This document shows, piece by piece, positions 24,101 to 36,940 of a stretch of 64,000 nt of DNA (the stretch's first letter is position 1; the number at the start of each line of letters is the position of its first letter). The DNA is taken from contig NC_064673.1 in the NCBI RefSeq assembly GCF_023278565.1, forward strand, positions 2,914,001-2,978,000, read 5' to 3'. The notes beneath the pieces were generated by a model. The model worked only from the letters and a program-made list of their open reading frames with translations, did no database searches and had not been told where the DNA came from. The position numbers and the translations under genes are program-made. The DNA comes from Colletotrichum lupini. Taxonomy: Eukaryota > Ascomycota > Sordariomycetes > Glomerellales > Glomerellaceae.

Positions 24101-25619
24101 GTAGAGAGAATCTTTTGCCGTCATGACAATAGCGCACGGAATGGAGCCAAAACTAGGCGGAAGCGGACCTCTGGAAGGGTGGCGTTTACGGGTGGTTCTG
24201 CAGCCTCTCGCCGTTTCTTCTGTCTGGCACGACATCGCTATCCGTCATCTGTCGAGCCGCGCCACATATGCAACCTCTACTGCGTTCACTGGAGATGAGT
24301 TGTCTCGTTTCCCCAGTCTGCACTCTCCAGGTTTCTGACGCAGGTGCTCAGTGCTGGTGGGTTGTGCTGGAGCTGTCGGTACATGGCAGTACAAACCCCC
24401 GTTCAGACGAAAGACGCATAGCGGGGGTCTGTGCGGTAGAAGAAGAGTTGACCCGACGAAGAGGCGTGCAAGGGACATGGGAGGAGGAGAGGATTGGATG
24501 AAGAGTACTCTGTAGAGATGGAGGAGTAGAGATGGAGGTCAGTATGAGGAGAGGGTACTCGGATGACACCGAGTCAATTTGAGTGCTGCTAGTCACGCGG
24601 AGGGCCCACTCCGAGGGCCCGTCCAGTGTCTTCTTTGCTGCATTCAAGGTCAAGTTGTCGCCGTTGAACATGCCACTTTGTATCTGTAGTCTTCAGGATG
24701 ATCCTCCAACACTCTTCAGATGAAGTTTTCTCTTTACATCTAGAAACTCAAAGACTTTATCAAGCTTCATTAAAGACAGAGATTGCCTTCTACCCCTTGA
24801 TGCTCATGCTCTTCGACGGCGTGTGTGTGTTAAGAACAACATGTGGCAGTCGCTCCCCTGACAGCATCTTTGGGCAAACTCTCTTGTTAGCCCCCTCCCA
24901 AATTCCATCAAGCCTTCCTTCGAAGAAGCTTCTTCGTACACTAGACACGCGTCAACAAACTCTGGGGATTGGAAAGGAAGGTGCATCCCTCCGCTAGCTA
25001 GCATGTCCCCTTCAAGGTAAACTAGGACCATCTATACCGCGAACACTGCCACAGCCACAACATACCCTTAACAACCCCATCCCTCCGGCAAGATAGTCAA
25101 AACCAACGCCACAGTGGTCACCAATCTGTTGGTGGTTGTGGTCTCTTTGCATCAAGTCGATTGGCTTGCCTTGTTCGACCGTGGTGAGACACCGTTACTC
25201 CGTACGCTCTGGTTTTCTACGCAAGTGCGAAACTCACCACTGAATGTCAGAGCCTTCCTGGTCCAAGGCTCGCGATGACAATGACCCGTTTCCTCCACAC
25301 GCACAATATCGGGGAAAGTCCCGAACGAAGACGCTTGCAAACCTTCAGCTCCGGTCCCGCAGGTCGAGTGCCGGTAAATCCAAGGGCATCCCTACTACGG
25401 TATCAGGCCAAAGTTTAACCCCCTTGTCAAGTACCGATGGGGCAGGTCCATACCACCCTTCCACAAGCGATCCGACCAACCAGAGGCCGCGAATCCATTA
25501 TAGGCCCACTAATTGGCCCAGCCCGACTTTTTTACCAATTACGATTTCTTCCTCCTACACATCTACCACCTACCTACCTACCTACCTACCTACCTACCCT
25601 CACTTTTCGATAAATTATT
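21174..25619. other. xlnR upstream region and gene-poor DNA
   Basis: About 4.4 kb upstream of xlnR. The first 1-1.5 kb probably holds its promoter and 5' leader. The rest has only short overlapping frames with no recognisable product. Two things stand out: copies of the motif TACTCCGTA at 23133, 24095 and 25196, and a (CTAC)n run near 25570-25598 right at the edge of the next AT-rich block. Confidence 0.5.
25570..25598. repeat. (CTAC)n microsatellite
   Basis: About seven consecutive tetranucleotide units immediately before the GC-to-AT transition at about 25620. Confidence 0.9.
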
Positions 25620-26745
25620 ACTAATATAGTACGCCTAATAAGCAGTACGACTAAGCACCTTACTAAGGCCAATCGGTAGCGTATTCGTACGCTATATATT
25701 AATACGAAATTTACGCTTATATAAGTTATCGCAGCGACTAGATATACGAGAGATTAAGTACGTACGGTAATAAGGGCCCCGTTAGTAGTAATTACCTTAC
25801 GATCTAACCGCCCGCGGGTTATAAGCTTATAGTAAGAAGAAGAGCTCGTTAAGTACGTTACTTCTTTAAAAAAGGGCTACTGGGCCTCTTTTTTATAATT
25901 ATTAATTACCCTTTTTTATTCCTAATTTAGTACTTATATTATATAAGTAGCCCTACGGCGGCTTAGGTTCTACTATTATATTACTTACTATAAGCTCTTA
26001 ATATCTAAGGCTAACTAAATTAAGCGTCTTACTTAAGTATAAAAGTACTTTTATTAAACTATCGAAGAGTAATAAAAAATCTTATAAATAAACGAGATAT
26101 AAGTTATAAGTAGTTACTATTATAAGCTTTATATTACCTACTATTATAGTAAGGAATAGGACTTAATATATATCATCGAGAGGTATTAATATAAGTAGGG
26201 TTAGATATTCTAGGGATGTTTTTCTAGGGATCGGAAGGGATTAGGTATTTTTTAAGAGAAGGATTAGGGTAGTATTTATACTAATTCTTATTAAAACTAT
26301 ATTATACTTATTATTAACGGTTAAATTTGCTTTTATTAATAAATATATAATAATAACTTTATTTTAATATAAGACGGGGCCTTAGTATATAACACAGAGA
26401 CTATTTAATAAGAGCTTAGTAACCGTAGCGTCTATCTTATTTTCTAGCTGCCTTTTTTACCTAACTTTAACCCTATTAAAACGTATTAGAATTAGATAAA
26501 AGATTATATATAAAAGCTTACGGATATATAAGAAAACCCTACTTATAATATATTATAATAATAAGTTAAAGAGGCCTAGGATACCCTTCTAAAGGACTTC
26601 TTATACTCGTTATTAAGTACGATACCCGCACGTTACTAAGTAGTAATTAATACTAACGGAATATATATTAAATACTAATTTAACTATAGAAATTAATTAG
26701 ATTTGAATAATTATTGATTATATTAGCTATTTTGTGCTAACGATA
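25620..26745. mobile_element. Small RIP-degraded relic
   Basis: About 1.1 kb of AT- and TpA-rich DNA with stops in all frames and sharp edges to GC-normal DNA on both sides. Composition matches the other RIP blocks, so it is probably an old transposon fragment. I find no terminal repeats or readable protein that would classify it. Confidence 0.55.
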
Positions 26746-29700
26746 TAACTAGTATGCTGACCCTGGTCTGTGGGTCGGTACCAGAGCAGGGGATTAAACT
26801 TACCCCTATGGACCAAGTACTCCTCCGGACCCAACGCCAACGGCAACCCCATCGCCCCCGGCACAACAGAAGAACCCTTGGGGTTGCCAGAGTCAGCACC
26901 CTGTTGTCCGGTGATGGTGTTGACTTAATTTCAGCTAAGGCAGCTGTAAGGGGCATGCTGCGGCCTGCTTCAAGGGCTGCGCAATCATGCCCAAACCCAA
27001 GAAAGGGTTTTAGGTTTTCCCAAATCAATTTCTACCCGTGGCGACGTCGACAGCAACTTGTCAGTCAGTCACAGCTGAGTAATGGGCAGAAGTCTTGCTT
27101 GTTCTCAATGGATCAAGTCAATAGCAACAAGTCTTCTGTGTCATGCACAAGCTGGACCAGCATTAGACTCATCGAAAACGGGCTCCCGCATACCGTCGCG
27201 GTACCCAAAGGAACATCCAGCTTGGCTCTTCGTCATCCATCCCAACTGGCTCGCGTCCGCTTCAGATGCCTTCTGCAGGCTGCCACACCAATCTCACCTC
27301 CTGTACAGAATAGATGCCCAGTGACACCCTCGCGCTTGAGATGAGCATGGAGAAACGGTCAATCTGATCCGGTCCACTAAAACGCCTCCCACCGCTTCTC
27401 CGCACATGCGGAGCAAAGGATGTTTCTTTCTCCTCACCTCCCACACCCCGTTGCAGTCATCCCGCCTCCTCCCCACACCACGCACACCACCTCTTGGGCT
27501 GTTACCACCACCACAACCAAAGATTCCATTCGGTCCTGCCCGTGGGATACGCCGGGTGCGGGACGGTGCCGAATCTCTCACGAGACTGGTCTTCAAGGTG
27601 CCATCTTCACTGTATCTCATTCTCGAGCTTCCTCGGCCCTTTGAATGAGGCACACCTGCTCGTCTTGCCGACCCGAGTGCCTCGGGTTTCAAGTGCCTCG
27701 GAGCAGGTTGAGTGAGCGTCACTTTCGCAACCTCTTCCTCAAGTGTGTTGACCTTTGCTGGCTATTGGATCTAGAAGGCCCGAGGTGAGCATCAGCTACG
27801 AGCCCTGAGATCAGGTATGGGCATCCTCTTGGACTGGCACGAGTTGAAGAACTGTAGAAATTGGAGGAGCTAGCTGACGGCGACAGTGAGAGTGCGTGTG
27901 GGGCCTTTGGAGAACTTTTGATGGAGGGTCGGCCCTTGGTCCACCACCACCAGCCATGAACCCAGCACCTATGATGACGGCCCTCTCTCACAGCCTCAAG
28001 CTGGGGGACCTCCTTTCATCAAGCCGGTCTTGGAGTGACTACTACTAAAGTCACCGACAGATGGAAACCCTCTCCATCCTGGTCGATGTGGTCGAAATCT
28101 CGGTCACGCACAAAGTTGGGTGGCGGGATGCCATCCTGTGCCGTGTGTGTCTGGCTAACACCTCGCTACCAAATTTCGCATTCGAGTTTTGCAAAGCTGC
28201 CCGGGCAATCCATGACTGAGAGAGCAAGTGACCACAACCACCTGCGTAATCATTTCAAGGTTTACCATTTTCTCCTCAACAAACATCACCTTCAGTGTAT
28301 GGCATATCGTATTCTAGATGACTCCCCAAACGAACATACTCATCGATGTTAAGCTCCCCTTTCCCTCGGAAAACAACTAGCAACGGAGGGAATCCGACTC
28401 TCTAACGATGACGGATGAACGAGAATCCGGCCAGAGGAGTATGGCGCCACCAAATTAGGTTGCTCAAGTGTGCCACGAGGTATTTAGCCTGAATACGGCA
28501 CGGCGGTCGCGCGTGGCGCCATACCATAACGGTCGTCGGTCCGAAATTCCCCAAGATGTGAAAAGATCGGACGCTCCCCTTGTCACCTCTCATTCGTGGC
28601 TTTTGGATAGAGCCCCTTCTTTTCCTCCGCGAACCAATCGAGGCCCCCTGTTCTACCCCGAATCATCCACACTGCTCATATTACTCCAAACCCCAACATC
28701 ACCAACCGCTCTTCAGATGTTCATGCTGTACGGAGTACGTTGCTTGCCAACGGCAATGGCTTCGTTCTTTACTCTTAAAGTCTAGAGGCAGGCTTCTGTC
28801 GGCTCTGTGGCCTACGTCAACGCTGCGGTTTAGTAAGTGCTGGATGTCTTGGTCAGTAAGTACCTTGTTTACTCCGTGTCTTGGTACCTTAAATTCGGTT
28901 ACCTTAGTACGACTCCTCTAAAGTATTTACGGTAGGTATGCTCTGGAACCCTGGTCTTGTCTCATTCCGTCCCCGACTGTATCGTACCTTTCGGATGACG
29001 GTGTCATCGTCTCCTTAGCTCATTTCCGTCAGCTAAACGAGGCTTCTTCCGTTCGTCCTTCACAACCACGTGGCAACGACACATGCCGTCTAGGCTTTCC
29101 AGTCATCTGGGGACATCGGCCGGTGAGCTAGTGTACCAGCAGATCGCCCTCATACCGGGCACTCTGCCTCGTCAGTAACTAGTCTTATGCTTACACCTTT
29201 GCCATCGCCGAAACTGAAGAACTCAAGCCCCGCATAGAGCTTCAAATACTATCTACCTATTTGAGACACGAGCTCAGTTTGCGGTTTCCAATCTGGTACG
29301 CGGCGGAGGCAAGTGCCCTGTCATCCGCTGGTATTCAAATCTCGTGCCGTCTTGGCTTAGCTAGGCTACCAAGAAATCCTCTCGACCAACAAATCAACAT
29401 CAAGGGATCTGACTTCCATTGGCCACTGCTACTGTGATCGGTCTAAAACACAACGCCGCAACTCCACACATGTTGTTACGCTGCTCTGGGGGTAAAGTCA
29501 AGTGACGGCGAGTTGCCAACAGCATCTCGCGTAGCCCTGCCCTCAGGTCGCCACATACTCTGCAACTTGATGGAAGGCTGAGGACTATTCCACTCGAAGC
29601 AAGTTGCTTCACGGGCCCACCTACATTCTCAAAATCCTCGTATCCATGCCTGTACGATCCAATATTCGTTGGGGCCTTCGGCAGCTGGACCGCCCTTCCA

Positions 29701-32255
29701 TCTAACGAGGATCACGTTCTAGATTCTCTCTCTGGGGACCCCTTCCCATCGTGTTAGGGCCGGACTGTCTAGTGACTTACACATTCCCTCCCATTTCTCC
29801 CAGATGTTCATCGACCGAGGAATCAATAAGGCTCCGATCTCGCCTGCTCGATCAAAGTTCCAGGGAGAGACAAGCGATCTGGGCCGCAGGTCCACTCCCG
29901 GCTTCTCGGGACCGGCATCATTCTCGGCCTTCTTAGTGGACTATCGGGGAGTTTCCCCGGCCCTTGCTGCATGTCGCATGAGACCACAGGCGTGAAAGTA
30001 GACTTTCGGGACGAAAGTTCCTCCCGTGACCCGTAACTCCAGTCTGCACTGATCTTGAGGTTCCTTCACACCCGTGGGCCCAGCTTCAATCCAGGCCGTG
30101 GCAGGGACAGCGTTTCTTGACGAGAGATGGGGAAGCCGGTCCAAGAGGTGGTACACCCATCCAAAACGAAGAAACACCATGATTTGACGGGCCGCCCACG
30201 AGCCGCTCAGTAAAGGAGAAAGCGGCATGCGACGGTGCCTGGTCAATGTGGGCAACGATGTGCTACTCTCGGGCGTCTAGGCCCGATCACACCTAATTGT
30301 TGCAACCTCAAGATAACCTGATTGGATCTGTCTAGATGATCATCCGATCAAGGAGCATTCACTGAAACCGTGTCGTTATCTACTAAGCCAACCGTCCCAC
30401 GCCCAGTATTTAGTAGAAAATGAATCTATTGCCTTGCCACCACACGGCTTATCCGGGCCTGCTAACAGGACCCCTCATCAAGGGTTCTTGCTGCCAGGCA
30501 CAGTGAAGGAAGTCTCCAGATGACCATGAGCCAGGCCCAAGCAAGCTTCCGGCATTTGAACCTCATGACCTGACACCTGCACTCAAAATCCGGGGTCGGG
30601 GGAAAGGAGAAATTTCACTGCATGCAGTGAGTGGAATGCTGCCTTTCCCCCCACCCACGTGCCGGCTAAAGTCGAATGTTGAGGCAACTCGGAGCTGAAC
30701 TGATGCAGTCTACTCTATTTAGACAACGAGGAACTTTCGAAACGTCATTAGCGGGGAAGGTTTCCTCGCAGATGGTGTGGCGGCGTCTGTACTTATGCTT
30801 CATCTCAAAGCTACAACTAGGTGTCATAAGGGTTAAGCCGATAGTCGAGAATGAGAGAGTCGTTCTAGCTGAGAATCGTTCTAGCTTTGATGCCATTGCC
30901 TATCCTCTCAAAGTTGCTGGTGTTAACATTCTCCAGGGCACCGGACATGGTCTTTGCTAGATTTGGCTCAGATCTTGAGCATCCCAGCTTCGTGTTACCG
31001 GCCATCGAAATGGATCAAATCGTCACGCAGCTGTTCTATCTCGCAACGCCGACCAACCCTGCGAGCTTCTAGGAACGATTCCTTCCGTAGACCTTTGATA
31101 GAGCAATAGATACTAGCACGCATTGAAAGCTGCCACTAACAAACTGAGATTCTCAAGATGTATGAGGATACACCCTGCCTTCTCGAATAAGCTTAGGCTA
31201 TCAGCCTCGTTTGGTATCCCATGGTAGTCTCAAACTTGGATTCGGTTGATGGCGATGTTACACCCCGCACTCTTAACTCTACTACGGAGCCATGGCTCAT
31301 CCATTAGAAATGGACTCAGTGGAATCACTTTAGCGTAAATAGAGTAGTCGGAAGGAAGGGAATCCCTCTTGATCTTCCCCGTTAGGAAGCAATGATGATT
31401 GACTCTCGTGTGCTGAAGTTGATCAATAGAAATTTGACCCTCGAAACTTCTATTGGCAGGCTTTCTATTGCTTCTAGAGTCGAGCACAATCTACAGTCGA
31501 GTACTTGATTAGGAGGTAATAAGACTTTCTAGACATTGCCTTCAAAAGGATTCAAGGAGGTATGGGGCGAGTATCAAATCCGAGATAAAAGCAGTAGAAA
31601 CGTGTTAAATGGAATAAGAGTGAATACGATAGAGAAATGAAAAGCGCCTTGGTTAGACTCAAAAAAGGTTAGACTCAAAGGACATATTTAAAATAACCTG
31701 ATGTTCATGCCACAGATGTCGAGTGGTCCCGGAACGGGTTCACCAATAAGGAGTCGGGAATTGGATTTTATCGGTCGCTTATTTCGTAAGCGACGTGTCG
31801 TCGTAAAAACAAGACCTTCGCATTTGCCCCATGAGCCAGCTAGCTATCTGACGCTGGAAGGATCTTGGATGTGAAAAACACGAACGACCATATGGAGAAT
31901 GAATGGCGAGCGGAATACATATCGCGATCTCTGCAGAAAGACTAGAGGCCTATCGGACGCTATCGTACTCATTCTTATCAGTGGTGTGCAGCTGCAATGC
32001 TCGTTGTGTCAGCCATGGGTCGTTCTGAGGGATATAAATTCCGCTGAATCGTGTCTCTGGCAAATTGGACCAAAGCGTGGTCCAGGTGGGTGAACATCAA
32101 ATGAGGGGATCAACCTATCTTTTCCTATCTTTGGGAACTACGATCTGGTTCGACCTCTTATCATAAATCAAAACTTGAATATTCTTGGTAAACCTGCTAT
32201 CTTCATTATTGTCACGTATTGGACCAGGTTTCGTTCTTAGTGATTGCTTGCAAAA
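26746..32255. other. Long gene-free GC-normal stretch
   Basis: About 5.5 kb without a gene I can support. The longest frames (e.g. 26754-27344, plus, 196 codons, and 28580-28921) resemble no family and overlap frames on the other strand. A TACGGAGTAC motif lies at 28729-28738. A TATAAA at 32033-32038, 218 bp before the dehydrogenase start, may belong to that gene's promoter. The stretch could hold noncoding transcripts or old decayed sequence. Confidence 0.5.
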
Positions 32256-33618
32256 ATGGTGATCAATTCTCACGGAGAAAAACTCAGATTGACGGACGAG
32301 GTATCGTCCGACAGTAGCCTGCCACCTTTACAGGTCGAGCTGCTAGATGTTTCTTCATCGTCATCGGCTCCTCACACCTTAGGTGACTTCACTTTACCAG
32401 CCTTCCAGACAGCAATTGTGACACCAAAATTGGGCCCAAAGCTCAACCAAGAGGTTCAGCTAATTCCCGTGCAACATCCAAGGCCTGGCGAAGTTGTTAT
32501 GAAGATAGCTTACACAGGAATTTGCGGTAGCGTAAGTGCCCCCCTCAACCATTTTCATGATGGCTCTGAACAACTTCTATTCACAACCTTTACTTACAGG
32601 ATGTTGTCTTCTCTCTCGGCCCTGAGGACGGCCTCCGTGGACCAAACCACATCGCAGGCCACGAAGGCATCGGGCATATCGTTAGAAGCCACGATAAATC
32701 GCTCCTCGGCAAACCAGTTGCGGCAAGATATCTAGCATCTTACTGCCGAAGTTGCCATTACTGTATTCGCGGCGTTCCAGAATCCTGTCATAAGCAGACG
32801 ACATTTCCTCGCCACCGCAATGGCACATTTCAGCAGTACATGACCGCACCTTATACCTCACTTATGCCTCTGCCAGATTTCATCTTTGATGAAACGGCGG
32901 GTGTGAGTTTTGGTCTGTATACTACGGCGCTGTGCTCTGGTGCCGCGGCACTCAAAGCCTTGAAAGCGGCGACTCCTGCCCCCGGGGACGTGATCGTTGT
33001 TAGCGGGGTGTGCGGCGGGATAGGACATCTGGCCGGCATAATGGCTCGCAACGTGTTTGGGGCAAAGGTTATTGGCATCGATTTGCCGTGGAAGGTTGAA
33101 GCATTGGGCTCAAGGGCTGCTGACGTCTTTGACGAATTCATCGCTGCGCCTTTCAATGCGTCGGAGAGGATTGAGGTTATGGAGAGGATAGCAGATGCCT
33201 GTGCTCGATTGCGCCCTGTAGGAGAGGCTCGCCGCGGCGCAGACTCTGTTCTTGTCACATCAGGTGACGAAAGAGCTTTTGAAGGGCTGATTGACTACGT
33301 TTGCGACGGCGGCTCGGTGATATGCGTAGGGTGAGTTTACTTCCGGGCTATTTGTGACCGACATTGCTGACATCTTTCAGCGTGACGAAATCCCGGGGCA
33401 ACTTGACAATCCCCTTGGCCTTGATGGTTGAGCGCTCCATCAAGCTTCAAGGTCTGTTGATGGGTGGATGGGATGAGAGTTATAAGGTCATGGAGTATAT
33501 CAGGGATGGTAAAGTGAAACCTATAGTTACGGAAGTCTGTCTTGAGGAGATACCATCCCGAATGGCAGCTTTTGGGAATCATTTAAACACGGGAAAAGTG
33601 GTTGTTAGGGTGGGTTAG
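32256..33618 (+). CDS. Zinc-dependent alcohol dehydrogenase (MDR family)
   Basis: Predicted NAD(P)-dependent oxidoreductase interconverting alcohols and aldehydes or ketones. 414 residues in three exons: 32256-32531, 32600-33330, 33381-33618 (introns 68 and 50 bp). The catalytic zinc ligands are present: Cys90 in TGICGSD and His113-Glu114 in GHEGIGHI. The structural zinc site C-x2-C-x2-C-x7-C is complete (Cys141, 144, 147, 155). A Rossmann motif GVCGGIGHL follows. The C-terminal exon carries the usual end of the fold. The N-terminus is about 50 residues longer than in yeast-type enzymes and rich in Ser. The ATG at 32256 has A at -3 and is the first in frame. The gene converges on the sugar transporter, with stop codons 0.6 kb apart. 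The substrate cannot be read from sequence. Confidence 0.92.
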
Positions 33619-34242
33619 GACAAGTCTTTAACTTGAATTCGAAAATGTCTGCCACGAAACTCGCGTTATCGAATCGAGACCCTCGTCAGAAATTGCAAGT
33701 TGTGGTCAAAGTTTCTGCCTTGTGAGGAAATCTATGAGTCGATTACTCGTCAATAATGAGGTGAGCCTGACACTCCGAGTAGGCCTTGCTGAAAGTCGCC
33801 TACCACGCCATTCTTCACAATGAGTGTGATACCGAGACCCGAAGGCTTCAACTGGTATGCCGGGATCGCCTATACCATTGCCATGTATATTCCAACCATG
33901 ACGATATTGAGAAACTGACGGTTCTGACGTGAATGACTGAAAGTAACGGGGAATCAAGAATTTAAGTCGTGATATTGGTGTGTAGCCTACCTATGTTGTT
34001 GTGCTTGCCGGTGCTATTCAGGCACGTGGGTAGAACATTGAGTGTTGTCGACTTCACGTTGAATCGAATACAAGAAACGTCATTGGACACATCTGAGAAA
34101 ACGATCTTGCTTGATTTCTCTCCACAGATTCACTACGCCAATACACTGGCCCCTTTCCCATGCCAACAATTCCAACCCTCGGAGCCTTAAGTACCTTAGT
34201 GTCTTCCAACTGTAACCCCGGAAGATGTATTGTAATGTCGAA
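33619..34242. other. Convergent intergenic region
   Basis: Holds the 3' ends of the dehydrogenase (from the left) and the sugar transporter (from the right). No gene seen. Confidence 0.6.
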
Positions 34243-36112
34243 CTAAGTTGACTGTTCCTCCTTAGACTGCATCCTTTCTTCAATAACGACGGCCTTGTCT
34301 GGACCAGACTCAGAGACTGCGTGAATGATTCGAAGGTTTTTCTGCCACGTCCGTGAACACCATGCAGGCACATTCTCTTCGAACAATTTATCAATCTGTT
34401 GGAATCAGCCATGCGCATGGGACTATGAGTTTGATTTTCCGAGCAGTGCAACTCACCTCCATCCTGGAAAGCCCCGTGAGTTCTGGGACACAGGTGTAGG
34501 CCCAGACGAGAGACAGAACAGTCATGCCAAACCAGATGTAGGACACCTTGACTCCGAGGTCTCCGGCAGTCTCATCAATCATGTAAGGCGTAACAAATCC
34601 AACCAGCCACGTGATGATCCAGTATGCCGTCAACACGATGGAAGATTGGTAATTTCTCGCACGGTCGGACAGAGGCTCTGCCATCAACAGCCAGCCTACT
34701 TAATTCGTCAGTGGAGTTCTCTTCTGCAGAGTTCTAACGCAGACAACTTACCCCCGATACCCCAAGTTGGTGCGTATGAAGCGATGAAGAACACTGCCCC
34801 AACGATCAGCATCATCTTGTCAGCTTTACTGTCCGGAGCAGCGCTATGGATGACGCCGGTGAGTAATTGGGCGAGTCCCATAAGGATCCCGCCCGCGATC
34901 AAAGATCTTCTCCTTCCCAGACGCTCAATGAGATACATGGAAGGTGCTGTGAAGACGCAATTGGTGATGGCGAGAACCAGAGAGATCAGGTACGAGTCGT
35001 CGACACCCGCCGCGGCAAAGAAGGTTGTTCCGTAGCCGAACCAGAAGGTGATGCCTGTGGATATAGTGAAGAATGACATCGCCACGCCAATGAGAGTTCT
35101 TCTGAGATCGGTTCCTCGGAAACACTCGATGAATCTTGCGCTTCCGTGCGTATTCTGATCTGTAATGTAATTTTCGATTTCGACCATGGCGTCGTCAACT
35201 TCTAAGGAGTTAACGTCTGCATTGCGGAGAATGGCAAGAGCACGGCGCGCTTCGGATTTCTGGTTCTTCTTGGCAAGGAGGAGTGGCGACTCGGGACAGA
35301 AAAAGACACCGATGACAACGATCAGTGCCAACACCAGCTGGAATGCGATCGTAATGCCTACTTCCGGGTCAACTTCTACCAATATGTGGTCATCTTATTT
35401 TCGCAATTTACTTACGCCAACTCCGGGAATCGTTATACTTGGAAGTTGCCAGGCTGATGCCACAGGCTATGACATTGCCTGTGGTGAGGAATTGGGTGTA
35501 GAATGCCATCAATTGTCCTCGATTCGTTGGCGTAGAGCATTCCATGAGATAGGCAGGAACCTGCATCATAATAATCAGCTGTCGTTCAAACTAACAAGAA
35601 GTGTGAAGCCGAGTTCTTACTGTGATAGAGATGAGGCCGAGAGCAATACCAAGTAAAATACGACCCACGATGAATATGGGTGGGGCAAGTCCAGCGGTCT
35701 GGAGCGATACGCCTACAGCATAGCTGATTGAGGCTGTGAACAAGTTGCCGCGCCGGCCAACTGCGGAAGATCAGCAAGTTTGACAACACTCTAAGTTCAA
35801 AACGCCTAAAAACTTACGCAGATTGGTAAGAGGTGCTACTAGCTGACATCCTACAAGAGCTCCAACGACGAATAACGCAGAGAATACGCTCCGAGTATAT
35901 GGAGTCAAGTATACGTCTCCGGTGACGCTATGTTTGACGCCGTAGATTCGGGTGAAGTCCTCGGATCCAATCACGCCGTTCAAGTATCCGGAATCATACC
36001 CAATGATAGTTGCTAATGCAGCTTCTTAGAGATGGCACGATTGTGTTGCCAAGACGAACTCACCAGACGAGAAGATAATGCTGTACACGAGGATTTTGCG
36101 GGCTGATAACAT
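34243..36112 (-). CDS. MFS sugar transporter
   Basis: Plasma-membrane sugar or polyol carrier of the fungal hexose-transporter family, predicted proton symporter or facilitator with about 12 membrane segments. 508 residues in seven exons (minus strand): 36112-36064, 36012-35818, 35760-35621, 35560-35416, 35357-34752, 34695-34457, 34395-34243. Family signatures are GYDSGYLNG in the first membrane segment, LGRRGNLF after the second, PESP before the central loop and ERLGRRRSL in the second half. At the fourth intron I chose the acceptor at 35358-35360 (58-bp intron), because it restores the usual SWR-I-x-I-A sequence. An acceptor 18 bp earlier would add six residues without changing frame. The tail after the last membrane segment is acidic and charged. 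The start at 36112 is inferred from length. Specificity is unknown. Its neighbours, a dehydrogenase and a RidA protein, suggest uptake for catabolism. Confidence 0.92.
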
Positions 36113-36940
36113 TTTGGGCAATAGATGAGGAAATTCGAAGATTGATGGGCTGCCTTGCACTCGAACTTTCTCATTGTAGTGAGCGCATGCCTCATGATTT
36201 AATAAGTCAAGCCATCGATACGTATAAACTAGACTGATAGACCCAGCCTTCTGGTCAGGGTCACTTGGAGGCGTCTATAGAATTTGGTGAAGACCTTTCC
36301 GTAAATGGTCTATCAATCATTCTGTTGGTCTCGTCGAGAGATAGGAATTCGCATTCCGTCTAAGGGGGCAAGGCCATCTCTTATCTCACTGGCCTATGAG
36401 CTTGGACTTTGTGACAATCTGTCAAACTCTAAATTCATAATAGCGATGACTTCTTATCAGCTGCACCATGGCTAGATTGCATGGCTCTGATCTACTATCA
36501 AGCTGAGTCTTGCCTTACAGTGTACTGCAGGACGTGGAAGCCTGTCTACCCTGAGTTTGGCCTGTTCTTGATGCTTATTCGAAGAGTCGAAATTGCCGGG
36601 TCTTTTAGACTCCTTCATCAGATATCTGTTATCAATGATATTCCAGAGTCTGGCCTAATCTTAACGCTTGACAGTGTTTGAACTCGCCGGAGAGATGAAG
36701 TGAAGACGTGATTCTTCGAGTTAAGGTGCCATAGGAAGTACTTTTACTTTGGCGGGGATCAATTTTGAAAAGATTGCATGCCTATATGGGCGAGGGGAGT
36801 CTCATGCGCTCCCGTCGTTTCGTTTACGAGTTGCGGAAATGCACTTTCAATGTCCGCATTGAAAAGCCCATCGTGCCAGCCACAAGAAGGCACGAGAAGA
36901 AATATCTTGAAGTTTCAATTCTTATTTGCGACGATATTTC
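36113..36940. other. Region between RidA gene and sugar transporter
   Basis: Should contain the transporter's promoter and the 3' end of the RidA-family gene, both on the minus strand. No further gene seen. Confidence 0.5.

Noticed and set aside
25570..25598. Regular repeats considered as a possible CRISPR-like array
   Set aside because: A plain tetranucleotide microsatellite without spacers, in a eukaryote.
26754..27344. 196-codon plus-strand frame
   Set aside because: No recognisable domain, basic and low-information composition, competing frames on the other strand, no intron signals.
35358..35375. Earlier acceptor giving a 40-bp fourth intron in the sugar transporter
   Set aside because: The acceptor 18 bases downstream gives a normal 58-bp intron and restores the conserved SWRI sequence.
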